Assembly: GCF_000830985.1 (NCBI RefSeq)
Contig: NZ_CP007151.1
Location: 124,001 to 188,000, forward strand
Source of the DNA: Marinobacter similis
Lineage (GTDB): Bacteria; Pseudomonadota; Gammaproteobacteria; Pseudomonadales; Oleiphilaceae
Direction: 5' to 3'
Length of the DNA stretch: 64,000 bases
Shown: piece by piece, positions 24,010 to 32,912 of the stretch
How positions within the stretch are numbered: the first letter of the stretch is position 1
Layout of the letters: the number at the start of each line of letters is the position of its first letter
The notes under the pieces: model-generated
What the model saw: only the letters and a program-made list of their open reading frames with translations
Databases searched by the model: none
What the model was told of the DNA's origin: nothing
Position numbers and translations under genes: made by a program

Positions 24010-24439
24010 GCTGTCTAGCGGTGAAGTGTTTGAATTGCCGGTTCGTGTCTACATCGAGGATACCGATGCCGGTGGCATAGTATTCCATGCCAAGTACCTG
24101 CATTACATGGAGCGGGCCCGCACCGAGTGGGTGCGCAGCTGCGGGGTAGGGCTGCGGGCCGGCCTCGCAGAGAATATCAGCTATGTTGTACAGCGTATGG
24201 CGATACATTACGCGGTGCCGGCACGGCTGGACGATCAGCTACTGATCACGGCAGAGCCTCAGGGTTATGGCCGGGTGTGGATGAACTTCAAGCAGCGGGT
24301 GCTGCGCGCAGAAGATCGCGCATTGCTGTGTGAAGCCGATGTGAGAGTGGCCTGTGTGGCGCTGGACAGTGGCCGCCCACGCCGATTACCCGAGAATATG
24401 CAGGCGTTGCTTGAAAGCAACGTTCAGACAACGGAATAA
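24002..24439 (+). CDS. ybgC: Tol-Pal-associated acyl-CoA thioesterase YbgC
   Basis: A 145-residue hot-dog-fold thioesterase with active-site region [22 protein letters not shown], including the catalytic Asp. The TTG at 24002 is selected because GGAGGAT lies just upstream and it gives a family-length protein overlapping ruvB by eight bases. It opens the tol-pal cluster; its exact role in Tol-Pal function is not settled. Confidence 0.92.
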   Translation: MAELSSGEVFELPVRVYIEDTDAGGIVFHAKYLHYMERARTEWVRSCGVGLRAGLAENISYVVQRMAIHYAVPARLDDQLLITAEPQGYGRVWMNFKQRVLRAEDRALLCEADVRVACVALDSGRPRRLPENMQALLESNVQTTE

Positions 24440-24453
24440 GCCAGGAGCAAAAG

Positions 24454-25143
24454 GTGGAATCAGAAGTTTCAGTCTGGTATCTCGTGTCCAATGCCGGTGT
24501 GCTGGTGCAGCTTGTCATGCTGCTGCTAGCGCTGGCTTCCGTAGTGTCTTGGGCGCTGATCTTTCAGCGTTTCCAGGTGTTTCGGAAGGCCAAGCAATCC
24601 CAGGTGGCCTTCGAGGAGCGCTTCTGGTCCGGTATGGATCTGGGACAACTTTATCGCGAAGTGAATGCCGAACCCACGCCGTTCTCCGGCATGGAATCGG
24701 TGTTCCGCTCGGGCTTCAAAGAGTTTTCCCGCCTTCGTCAGCAAAGCCGCGACGCAGACGCCGTTATGGAGGGCACCCAACGTGCCATGAGGGTAGCTTT
24801 CTCCCGTGAGCAGGAACGTCTGGAAACCCATCTGCCATTCCTGGCAACGGTGGGGTCAACCAGTCCTTACATCGGCCTGTTTGGCACTGTATGGGGCATC
24901 ATGAACTCGTTCCGGGGCCTGGCCCAGGTGCAGCAGGCAACCCTGGCCACGGTGGCTCCCGGTATCTCAGAGGCCCTGATTGCTACCGCCATGGGTCTGT
25001 TCGCAGCCATTCCGGCGGTTATCGCCTACAACCGGTTCTCGGCTATGTCCGATGCCTTGCTCAAAAACTACGAAACCTTTGCCGAGGAGTTTTCGAGCAT
25101 TCTGCATCGCCGTGTTCACCACAGTGAAAAGAGTGCCGCGTAA
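24454..25143 (+). CDS. tolQ: Tol-Pal system proton-channel protein TolQ
   Basis: A 229-residue inner-membrane protein with three membrane helices (about residues 13-35, 135-158, 168-190), homologous to ExbB/MotA; FLATVGSTSPYIGLFGTVWGIM and ALIATAMGLFAAIPAVIAYN are the conserved pore helices. GTG start with AGGAG upstream. Works with TolR to harness the proton gradient and energise TolA. Confidence 0.95.
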   Translation: MESEVSVWYLVSNAGVLVQLVMLLLALASVVSWALIFQRFQVFRKAKQSQVAFEERFWSGMDLGQLYREVNAEPTPFSGMESVFRSGFKEFSRLRQQSRDADAVMEGTQRAMRVAFSREQERLETHLPFLATVGSTSPYIGLFGTVWGIMNSFRGLAQVQQATLATVAPGISEALIATAMGLFAAIPAVIAYNRFSAMSDALLKNYETFAEEFSSILHRRVHHSEKSAA

Positions 25144-25178
25144 ATGTGCTTGTTCGGTGATGGTCGGAGGATAACGCG

Positions 25179-25625
25179 ATGAAAGGCATGGGCATGATGC
25201 CGCAGCATCGGCGAAAGCCGATGTCAGAGATCAACGTGGTGCCGTACATCGACGTGATGCTGGTGCTGCTGGTTATCTTCATGGTAACCGCGCCTATGTT
25301 GACTCAGGGCGTAAAGGTAGACCTTCCAGAAACGACGTCGGATCCGATTCAGGCTGACAAAAACGTCGAGTCGATCGTGGTGTCGGTAGATGCCAATGGC
25401 GCCTATTTCGTTGAGGTTGGGGATCGCGGCAGTGACCCCATGTCTCTGACTGAGGTTCGCGAACAGATCTCTAAAATTCTTTCACAGCGTGCCAGCAGTG
25501 AAATCCTTGTACGCGGCGACGAGCACGTGGAGTACGGAACCGTGGTTCGGCTGATGGCAGAGTTGCAGGGTGCAGGTGCCGGGAGTATCGGTTTGATCAC
25601 TGAATCACCCCTGGACGACAAGTGA
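25179..25625 (+). CDS. tolR: Tol-Pal system protein TolR
   Basis: A 148-residue ExbD/TolR family protein: cytoplasmic N-terminus (KPMSEINVVPYIDVMLVLLVIFMV) containing the conserved membrane Asp in YIDVMLV, then a periplasmic domain. Contacts peptidoglycan and helps open the TolQ channel. 35 bp after tolQ. Confidence 0.95.
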   Translation: MKGMGMMPQHRRKPMSEINVVPYIDVMLVLLVIFMVTAPMLTQGVKVDLPETTSDPIQADKNVESIVVSVDANGAYFVEVGDRGSDPMSLTEVREQISKILSQRASSEILVRGDEHVEYGTVVRLMAELQGAGAGSIGLITESPLDDK

Positions 25626-25647
25626 CACCGGTGCAGGCAGGTATTTT

Positions 25648-26692
25648 GTGATAGGTCACGAGCGTGAAGTAACCAGCACGGGTGTTCCACCCTGGAAGTC
25701 ACCCGTCGCCTTGTCGCTGATCTTGCACCTGCTCATCGTGGGAGTCGCGCTGGCGGGCTGGACCTGGAGTAGTCCAGAGCACGAGCCGCCGCCACGCAGC
25801 ATCTCCGCTCGATTGGTCACCCAGCAGCAGCCGGAGCCCAGTCCGATAGAGACCCTGGATGATCAGCCGGACCGTGACGAAGAGCGACGGCTGGAAGAGC
25901 AGAAGCGGGAGGCGGAGGAGAAGCGGAAGGAAGAGGCCCGGAAGCTGGCTGAACAGGAGGCCAAAGAAGAGGCTGAACGTAAGGCTCAGGAGCAAGAGAA
26001 AGAGCAAGAACGAAAGCGTCAGTTGGCTGAGCAGCGTAAGCGCGAAGAAGCAGCGAACGCCAAGGAGGCTGCTCGTCAGAAAGCGGAAGCTGAGGCGAAA
26101 GAGCGCGAACGCCAGAAAGCCGAGGCAGAAAAAAAGCGTAAGGAAGAACAGCGCAAGGCCGAGGCTGAAGCTGAAGCTGAAAGGAAGCGCAAAGAAGAGC
26201 AGCGCAAGCGTGAAGAGGCCGAGCGAAAGAAGCGGGAAGAAGAGGCCCGAAAGGAAGCCGAGCGTAAACGTCAGGAGCGGAACGTCGGTTGAAGGAGCAG
26301 CAGTTGGAAGCGTTGGCTGAGGAAGCCAGCGAGGCCAAGCAAGCCGAGGCCCGGCGGCAGGCCCAAGCGGCAGCTGCCAAGCCCGCGAGGCGCAGATGCT
26401 GACCGAAAGTGAGAAGTATCAGGCACTGATCCGGGAGCGGCTCAGTCAGGCCTGGTATCCGCCTTCGTCGGCCACCGAGGAAATGACGGCGCGCCTACAG
26501 ATTACCTTGTTGCCTACGGGCGAATTGGCCGGAGTTAAGCTGGTGAGCAGCAGCGGCAACACCGCTTTTGATAATTCGGCGCTGAGCGCGGTGCGCTCGC
26601 TCAGTCGGTATCCGATTCCGGATAAGCGGGACACATTCGAGCGGTATTTTCGCCAGTTCACCATCGAGTTCAACCCTCGCCGGTTGAAATAG
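25648..26692 (+). CDS. tolA: Tol-Pal system protein TolA (two frame breaks)
   Basis: Inner-membrane anchor at about residues 20-38 (VALSLILHLLIVGVALAGW), then a very long Lys/Glu/Ala/Arg-rich helix of roughly 200 residues that spans the periplasm, then a TonB-like C-terminal domain (LSQAWYPPS...FDNSALSAVRS). Frame is lost near 26281 (GCGGAACG for GCGGGAACG) and 26382 (AAGCCCGC for AAGGCCCGC), both in the repetitive helix; repair gives 348 residues. GTG start. Links TolQR to TolB/Pal and outer-membrane constriction at division. Confidence 0.92.
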
Positions 26693-26728
26693 GGAATGGA
26701 ACACACTTTGACACAGCGGGCTTGGACC

Positions 26729-28021
26729 ATGTTGTTAAGAAAGCTAGTTACAGTGCTGACCTTGGCGCTGGTTGCAGCAGGTACGGTGCGTGCCGAGTTG
26801 TTGATTCGTATCACCGAGGGTGCCGATGCCGCCGTTCCGATTGCGGTGGTGCCATTTGCTGAATCCGGCAACATCCCCGCCGGCGACAAGCTCAGTACCG
26901 TCGTTCGAAGCGATCTCGCCATGAGTGGCGAGTTCAGCCCGTTGCCGGCGGAAAAAATGCTCAGTCTGCCATCTAAGCGGGAAGAGGTGTTTTTCCGGGA
27001 CTGGCGTTTGCTTGGCCAGCGTTATGTGCTGGTCGGTGAGCTGACTCGCAAAGGGGACCGGGTCTCGGCTCGCTATGAGCTGTTCGACGTGAATACGGAG
27101 GAGCGTTTGCTGGGTGAAACCGCTGCTGCACCAGCCAGCAACCTGCGCTCTCTTGCCCACCACGTCAGTGATAAGGTTTACGAGGCGATCACCGGGGTGC
27201 CGGGTGCATTTTCTACCAAGCTGGCTTATGTGACTCTCGATAAGTTCAATGGCAAGCCGCGTTACCGGCTGCAGGTAAGCGATGTTGACGGCAAGCGGGC
27301 GCGGATCCGGCTGGAAAGCCAGGAACCCATTCTCTCGCCGGCCTGGTCACCTGATGGCAAGAAGCTGGCCTATGTCTCATTCGAAACCGGCAAGCCCGTG
27401 ATTTTCATTCACGAACTAGCCAGTGGGAAGCGCACCAAGGCTGCGGATTTCCCGGGCCTGAATTCGGCACCTGCCTGGTCCGAGGATGGCCGCTCGTTGC
27501 TAATGACGTTGTCAAAAGACGGCAATGCCGAAATTTATCGCATGGACCTGGCCACCAAAAACCTGACCAAGGTCACTAATCACTGGGCGATCGATACCGA
27601 AGCCAGCTGGGATCACACTGGCGATGGTTTGTTTTTTACCTCTGATCGCTCCGGTGGTCCGCAGATTTATTACAAGGAGAGCGAGCGTGCCTCGCCCCGA
27701 CGGATCACCTTTGGCAGCCGTTACAACGCGCGGCCACGGCCTGACAACAGCGGTAAGTTTGTCTATTACGTGCATCAAAGGGATCGGGCGTTCCATATTG
27801 CCCGGACCAACCTGAAAACCGGTGAGGAGACGATTCTCACCCGAACTGAATCAGACGAATCCCCAAGCGTGTCCCCGAACGGCCGCATGCTGATTTATGC
27901 AACCAAGCAGGGCGCAGACAGTGTGCTTACGGTTATCTCAGCCGATGGCGGTGCCGCGTACAGTCTTCCGGCGTCGGAAGGTGATGTCCGCGAACCTGCC
28001 TGGGGGCCGCTGGTGCGGTAG
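26729..28021 (+). CDS. tolB: Periplasmic protein TolB
   Basis: A 430-residue protein, the E. coli length: signal peptide MLLRKLVTVLTLALVAAG ending VRA, an N-terminal domain, and a C-terminal six-bladed beta-propeller with recurring WSPDGK/WSEDGR/ DNSGKF blades that binds Pal. A more distal ATG at 26696 is in frame but would lengthen the signal peptide's basic end unusually. Ribosome sites are weak for both. Confidence 0.95.
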   Translation: MLLRKLVTVLTLALVAAGTVRAELLIRITEGADAAVPIAVVPFAESGNIPAGDKLSTVVRSDLAMSGEFSPLPAEKMLSLPSKREEVFFRDWRLLGQRYVLVGELTRKGDRVSARYELFDVNTEERLLGETAAAPASNLRSLAHHVSDKVYEAITGVPGAFSTKLAYVTLDKFNGKPRYRLQVSDVDGKRARIRLESQEPILSPAWSPDGKKLAYVSFETGKPVIFIHELASGKRTKAADFPGLNSAPAWSEDGRSLLMTLSKDGNAEIYRMDLATKNLTKVTNHWAIDTEASWDHTGDGLFFTSDRSGGPQIYYKESERASPRRITFGSRYNARPRPDNSGKFVYYVHQRDRAFHIARTNLKTGEETILTRTESDESPSVSPNGRMLIYATKQGADSVLTVISADGGAAYSLPASEGDVREPAWGPLVR

Positions 28022-28086
28022 CAGGCAGATGGTTATGCCTGTCAATTGATTCAGAAAGCAAGTCCACCAACTGAAAGGAAAGTGTT

Positions 28087-28656
28087 ATGAAGTTGTCAGC
28101 TCAATCCAAGGCTTTTGCAGTCCTTCTGTCCGCCGGTCTGTTTGCCGGCTGTAGCTCCACGGGTGAAACGCAGGACGACGGCGCTTACGGGTCCGACGTG
28201 GCCGCGATTGATCAGGAAGGCGGTTCCACTGTGTACGGTGGCGATGATCAGGGTGGTGTGTCTTCCTCAGCGATGACCGAAGAAGAGCGCATGGCGGCCC
28301 AGCAGCAGGCCGAGCAGGAAGCACTGCGTGATATCACCGTATTCTACTTTGATTTCGATACCGCCGAGATCAAGCAGGAAGCACGTGACGTACTGGTGGC
28401 TCACGCCCAGTTCCTGGCCAACAACCCGGGTCAGCAGGTCCGTCTCGAAGGCCATGCCGATGAGCGTGGTACCAAGGAGTACAACCTGGCACTGGGCGAG
28501 CGTCGTGCGAATGCCGTTCAGCGGTTCCTGATCGTCAACGGTGCTTCACGCGGCCAGATGGAAACCATAAGCTATGGTGAAGAGAAGCCGGCGGTCATGG
28601 GTTCCTCAGAAAGCGACTGGGCCCAGAATCGTCGTGTGGAGCTCGTGTTCGAGTAA
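28087..28656 (+). CDS. pal: Peptidoglycan-associated lipoprotein Pal
   Basis: A 189-residue outer-membrane lipoprotein: signal peptide with lipobox LFAGC (Cys at residue 22), a variable linker, then an OmpA-like peptidoglycan-binding domain (YFDFDTAEIKQEAR, LEGHADERGTKEYNLALGERRANAV). AGGAAAG precedes the ATG. Partner of TolB and TolA. Confidence 0.96.
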   Translation: MKLSAQSKAFAVLLSAGLFAGCSSTGETQDDGAYGSDVAAIDQEGGSTVYGGDDQGGVSSSAMTEEERMAAQQQAEQEALRDITVFYFDFDTAEIKQEARDVLVAHAQFLANNPGQQVRLEGHADERGTKEYNLALGERRANAVQRFLIVNGASRGQMETISYGEEKPAVMGSSESDWAQNRRVELVFE

Positions 28657-28680
28657 ACACACCAGAAGTCGGGAATGCCC

Positions 28681-29460
28681 ATGAGAACAAGACTCATGGC
28701 GACAGTGGCCGTATCGCTTGCCCTCGGGCAGGCGAGCGCGGCTCTGGCGCAATCGTCTACCCCCGCGTTCCAGAACACCAGTTCGGAAGCGCAGCGGAAA
28801 GCTAATAGCAGCCAGGCGACAGCCGAACTGTTCTATATGATCCAGCAATTGCAGGGCGAAGTTCGTCGCCTGCAGGGTGAGGTCGAGGAGCAGAGGCATG
28901 AGATCGACCGCCTGAAAGAGCAAGGCCGGGATCGTTACATCGATCTCGATCAACGTATTCTGGACCTGTCCGAGAAGGTTTCCTCACAGCCTGAGACTGC
29001 AAATGCGGCTGCAGCTGGAGCTGGAGCGGATACCGGTAGTGGTTCGGGCATGGCGACCAAAAAATACCGCCAGCCCGGTGCCGAGGAGCGCAAAGCCTAC
29101 CAGGACATTGTCGACCTCATTCGAAATCAGAAAAAGTACGATCAGGCGATCAGCCAGTTGTACGAGTTCATCGACAAGTATCCGGAAGGAGACCTCACGG
29201 TTAACGCCTATTACTGGCTGGGAGAGGTTTACCTGGTAAAGCCTCAGCTTGAGCAAGCGAAACAGGCGTTCACCATTGTTGCCACGCGCTATCCGGATCA
29301 CCGTAAAGCTCCTGACGCTGTCTACAAGCTGGGTGTCACGCTGGATCGCCTGGGTGAGTCCGAGGAAGCGAAGCGTCGGATGAATACCGTTGTCAGGGAC
29401 TATCCGAACAGCAGTGCGGCCAAGCTGGCCAAGAAGTTTTTGGACTCCGGTAGTTCTTAA
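28681..29460 (+). CDS. cpoB: Cell division coordinator CpoB (YbgF)
   Basis: A 259-residue periplasmic protein: signal peptide ending ALAQ, coiled coil with repeated heptads (LFYMIQQLQGEVRRLQGEVEE region) and C-terminal tetratricopeptide repeats (YDQAISQLYEFIDKYPEGD, AYYWLGEVYLVKPQLEQAKQAF). In E. coli it coordinates PBP1B and Tol-Pal. The ATG at 28681 sits six bases past a GGGAA site; another ATG lies two codons upstream. Confidence 0.93.
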   Translation: MRTRLMATVAVSLALGQASAALAQSSTPAFQNTSSEAQRKANSSQATAELFYMIQQLQGEVRRLQGEVEEQRHEIDRLKEQGRDRYIDLDQRILDLSEKVSSQPETANAAAAGAGADTGSGSGMATKKYRQPGAEERKAYQDIVDLIRNQKKYDQAISQLYEFIDKYPEGDLTVNAYYWLGEVYLVKPQLEQAKQAFTIVATRYPDHRKAPDAVYKLGVTLDRLGESEEAKRRMNTVVRDYPNSSAAKLAKKFLDSGSS

Positions 29461-29504
29461 GCCGGTGTCGAGGGAAAAATGTTGAGAAACCTGAAAAAAA
29501 GGGG

Positions 29505-29532
29505 TTGATCAGCGCCAAAAAATCATTACTAT
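29505..29532 (+). promoter_or_regulatory. Promoter of the tRNA-Lys pair
   Basis: TTGATC (29505-29510), 16-bp spacer, TACTAT (29527-29532), followed by a GCGCC discriminator typical of stringently controlled stable-RNA promoters. Start of transcription would fall a few bases before the first tRNA. Confidence 0.65.
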
Positions 29533-29545
29533 ATGCGCCTCGTTT

Positions 29546-29621
29546 GGGTCGTTAGCTCAGTTGGTAGAGCAGTTGGCTTTTAACCAATTGGTCGAAGGTT
29601 CGAATCCTTCACGACCCACCA
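29546..29621 (+). tRNA. tRNA-Lys (UUU), copy 1
   Basis: 76 nt including an encoded CCA. Cloverleaf is clear: acceptor GGGTCGT/ACGACCC, D-arm AGCTCAGTTGGTAGAGC, anticodon loop CTTTTAA with TTT at 29579-29581, T-arm GGTTCGAATCC. Identical to the copy 144 bp downstream. Confidence 0.97.
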
Positions 29622-29689
29622 AACAAGATTTCCGAGCAGGCTGAGTTGCTCGGGAATGGGTCAGAGAAAGACGTCTGGCCGGCAGTTCC

Positions 29690-29765
29690 GGGTCGTTAGC
29701 TCAGTTGGTAGAGCAGTTGGCTTTTAACCAATTGGTCGAAGGTTCGAATCCTTCACGACCCACCA
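29690..29765 (+). tRNA. tRNA-Lys (UUU), copy 2
   Basis: Base-for-base copy of the preceding tRNA, anticodon TTT at 29723-29725, encoded CCA. The 68-bp spacer between copies is unrelated in sequence to the region after copy 2. Followed by a strong terminator. Confidence 0.97.
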
Positions 29766-29791
29766 AATGCTGAAGCCCGAAAGTTTTTGCG

Positions 29792-29819
29792 AAAAAAGAG
29801 CCTTCGGGCTCTTTTTTTT
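29792..29819 (+). terminator. Intrinsic terminator of the tRNA-Lys transcript
   Basis: AAAAAAGAGCC, UUCG-type loop (TTCG), GGCTCTTTTTTTT. The tetraloop and T-run make this a textbook terminator, 27 bp after the second tRNA. Confidence 0.9.
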
Positions 29820-29955
29820 GCGTATAAGTTCCTACCTACTCAGTGAGGGCGCTAAAATCCCGATCAGAGTTCTGTTACCACGCCGTGTCAGAACCCGAAT
29901 TTGAAGGGTGTAAAGTGGTATACTTCCATAGACATAGCAACACAGAGACGCAGTA

Positions 29956-31016
29956 ATGACTCGAGCTGAAGATCGTATCCTTGTTCAGGAACACCTTGCC
30001 CATGCGGCAGAGCCAAAACCGCTGAGTGCTGACGAGAAGGCTGATCTTGAGGCTCGCATCAAGGCGGCCCTGAAGGCCGAAGATGCGGTTCTGGTGGCTC
30101 ATTACTACACCGATCCGGATCTCCAGCGCCTTGCGGAAGAGACCGGAGGCTGCGTTGCCGATTCCCTGGAAATGGCGCGTTTTGGCAACCAGCACCCGGC
30201 GTCTACGGTGGTGGTGGCCGGTGTGCGCTTCATGGGAGAGACGGCGAAGATCCTCAATCCCGAGAAGCGGGTGCTGATGCCTACTCTCGAGGCCACCTGT
30301 TCTTTGGACGTGGGCTGCCCGGCCGATGAGTTTGCCGACTTCTGCGACCAGCATCCGGACAGGACGGTGGTGGTGTATGCGAACACCTCCGCAGCAGTCA
30401 AAGCGCGCGCCGATTGGGTTGTTACGTCCAGCTGTGCCCAGTCCATCGTCGAAGACCTGGATGCCCGGGGCGAGAAGATCCTGTGGGCCCCTGACAAACA
30501 CCTTGGGCATTACGTCCAGAAGACCACTGGGGCTGATATGCTGCTCTGGGATGGGTCCTGCATCGTGCACGAAGAGTTCAAGTATCGTGGCCTGGAGGAC
30601 CTGAAGGCGTTGTATCCCGATGCCGCCGTACTGGTGCACCCGGAGTCCCCGAGTGCTGTTGTGGATATGGCTGATGTGGTGGGGTCCACCTCGCAGCTGA
30701 TTCACGCGGTGCAGACGCTTCCCAATGAAAAGTTCATTGTTGCAACAGACAATGGCATCTTCTACAAGATGCAGCAGCTCGCGCCCAATAAGACCCTTCT
30801 TGAGGCGCCCACTGCGGGCAATGGTGCCACCTGCGCAGCTGTGCCCACTGCCCGTGGATGGCCATGAACGGCCTCGAGAACCTTCTGCACGTTCTGGAGC
30901 AGGGTGATCAGGAAGTTCTGGTGGACGATGCTCTGCGGGAGCGCGCACTTAAGCCGTTGCGGCGGATGCTCGATTTTACCGCCAACATGAACTTGAAAGC
31001 CGCGGGCAACTCCTGA
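29956..31016 (+). CDS. nadA: Quinolinate synthase NadA (one frame break)
   Basis: A [4Fe-4S] enzyme that condenses iminoaspartate with dihydroxyacetone phosphate to quinolinate for NAD. Seen: [32 protein letters not shown] with cluster Cys, [29 protein letters not shown]. Frame is lost near 30835 (ACCTGCGC for ACCTGCCGC); repair restores the third cluster motif [16 protein letters not shown] and gives 353 residues. In pseudomonads queE and queC usually lie between cpoB and this gene; they are absent here. Confidence 0.94.
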
Positions 31017-31028
31017 GGGCGAGGGGGT

Positions 31029-32504
31029 TCAGCCTCGGCGCTGGACGTTCAGGCGCCTGGTGATCTCCGCCAGGCGCTCAGTGACTACCTGACGTTGCGG
31101 GGAGCCGGCCGGGAGTTTCTCCTGAGCCTGGCGTAACTGGCGCTGAGCCGCCTCCAGATTGCCCATGAGTGCATCGTATTCTGCCCGGGCCCTGTGCACG
31201 CCAACGATGTTCCTCGCCATTCCCTCAGCCTCGGCCAACCGTAGCCAGAGGTTTTCCTGCCCAGGAAGCATTCGCGTGAGCTGAGTCAGAATTTCTGCTG
31301 CGGCCGCGCCATTGCCGTCGGCCAGTTCGGCCTCGGCCAGCGAGTGCATGATCGGATAATTCTCGGGGTTTCGGGCCAAGGCGTCCTCAAGCAGCGTGCG
31401 AGCCTCCTGTGCCCGCTTTTGGCCGGTCAGAACATCCGCCAAGGTGACCTGGAAGGTGATCCGGCCGGGGTTCTGCCTCAACAGTTCTTCCAGAAGTGCG
31501 ATCGCTTTTTCTGGCTGGTTGTTTTCCTGATAGGCGACGGCCAGGCCGTATCGGACCGCCTCGTTTCGACCGGTATCGTCGCGGTCCAGATAGGCTTTAA
31601 AGGTTTCCACTGCAATATCTGCTGACGCAGCGTAACGAACCTGCAAGCGGCTGCGGACCAGGTGAAATTCCTTGCTATCACGGACCGCTCGCTCTGGATA
31701 CTGTTCAGCGCGGTTTCGGGTGTCTGCGACCCGGCTTTGGGTTAGTGGGTGGGTAGACAGGTATTCGGGCGGCCGATTCCCCTGCAGTCGGTTCTGGCGC
31801 ATCATGATCTCGAACATTTCGGGCATGCCATCGGGGTCCATGCCCGCCGATGCCAGGATGTCGAGGCCGACCCGGTCCGCTTCCTGTTCATGGGCGCGGC
31901 TGTACGCCAGCATATTTTGAACGGCAAGCGCCTGAGTGCCAGCGATCGCGGCGATCCCCAGGTCAGACTGGGTGACCGCAGACAGCACGATGCCGGCGAT
32001 CATGCCGGCGATGGTCAGCGGCGCGCTGGTTTCCTGCTGCTCCAGACGCCGGGCAAAATGTCTCTGGCTAAGGTGGGCAAGCTCGTGCGCGAGTACCGAG
32101 GCGAACTGCTGTTCAGTGGTAGCATTCAGAAAAAGGCCGCCGTTCACGCCGACAATGCCGCCTGGCACCGCAAAAGCGTTGATTGCGGGGCTATCGATCA
32201 GCGCTAGCGTCAGGTCTCGCTCCTGGAGTGGGGCAGAGGGCACCAGTTGATAAGTAATCGCGGTCAGGTAGTCAAACACCAGGGGATCGGTGATGCGCGG
32301 CGCTGAGCGGCGAATCGATACCATGACCTGTTCGCCAATCTCGGATTCCTGCTGGCCCGAAATCAGTCCGCCTCCTGCGCCGCCGATGTTTGGCAGCTCG
32401 GTGTCCTGGGCCTGTAGTGGCGAAGCAGCCAGAAAGAGGCCAAGAGCGAGAGTCACTGCTTTGGCGGCAGACTTGGGACGGAGCCTGGATCGGGGCGAGG
32501 TCAT
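31029..32504 (-). CDS. bepA: M48 metalloprotease with TPR domain, BepA/YfgC-like
   Basis: A 491-residue periplasmic protein: signal peptide ending LQAQ, zinc site HELAHLSQRH (HExxH) near residue 140 and the third ligand in SRAHEQEADRVGLD, then C-terminal tetratricopeptide repeats (PEKAIALLEELLRQNPG). BepA in E. coli cleaves or chaperones stalled outer-membrane proteins such as LptD. ATG 32504 is chosen because it gives a normal signal peptide; the frame begins at 32537. Its stop is 13 bp from the convergent nadA end. Confidence 0.9.
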   Translation of the reverse strand: MTSPRSRLRPKSAAKAVTLALGLFLAASPLQAQDTELPNIGGAGGGLISGQQESEIGEQVMVSIRRSAPRITDPLVFDYLTAITYQLVPSAPLQERDLTLALIDSPAINAFAVPGGIVGVNGGLFLNATTEQQFASVLAHELAHLSQRHFARRLEQQETSAPLTIAGMIAGIVLSAVTQSDLGIAAIAGTQALAVQNMLAYSRAHEQEADRVGLDILASAGMDPDGMPEMFEIMMRQNRLQGNRPPEYLSTHPLTQSRVADTRNRAEQYPERAVRDSKEFHLVRSRLQVRYAASADIAVETFKAYLDRDDTGRNEAVRYGLAVAYQENNQPEKAIALLEELLRQNPGRITFQVTLADVLTGQKRAQEARTLLEDALARNPENYPIMHSLAEAELADGNGAAAAEILTQLTRMLPGQENLWLRLAEAEGMARNIVGVHRARAEYDALMGNLEAAQRQLRQAQEKLPAGSPQRQVVTERLAEITRRLNVQRRG

Positions 32505-32668
32505 GTAGCGAGTATTGCCTTCCATTCTGTGTGTCATTGAGACAGAAGCCTGCGGTAAAAAGTTCTGACTTTTCGATTAAAAACTATTGTGGTGCAATAC
32601 ATTACCACTGACGGCATAATGCCAGCCCGTTAATTCGCTTTACAGTTCTGCGTTGGTGTTTGTCTCCT

Positions 32669-32896
32669 ATGGTTGATCGTACTCTGGATGCTTCCGGGCT
32701 TCTCTGTCCCATGCCGCTGCTTAAAACCAAGCTTGAGCTCAATAGCATGACACCTGGCGAAGAGCTTGAGGTCATCGCTACCGATTCCGGTTCTGCTCGC
32801 GATATTCCTGCCTTTATCAAACTGTCCAGCCATCAGCTGGTGAGCTCGGCTGAGACCGATGGCCAGTACCGGTTTGTGATAAAGTGCGGCGCATAA
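32669..32896 (+). CDS. tusA: TusA/SirA family sulfur-carrier protein
   Basis: A 75-residue protein with the CPMPLLKTK motif (CPxP, persulfide Cys at residue 14) and fold-typical LEVIATDSGSARDIP. Relays sulfur, classically to TusBCD for tRNA 2-thiouridine, but paralogues serve other sulfur routes. ATG 32669 yields the normal length; a TTG nine bases upstream is in frame. Only 16 bp before the permease gene. Confidence 0.88.
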   Translation: MVDRTLDASGLLCPMPLLKTKLELNSMTPGEELEVIATDSGSARDIPAFIKLSSHQLVSSAETDGQYRFVIKCGA

Positions 32897-32912
32897 CCTT
32901 TCGGAGATACTG

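Noticed and set aside
25859..26320. A long Arg/Lys-rich frame and its antisense partner inside tolA
   Set aside because: They are shadows of the repetitive Glu/Lys/Ala codons of the TolA helix, with no ribosome site or family match.
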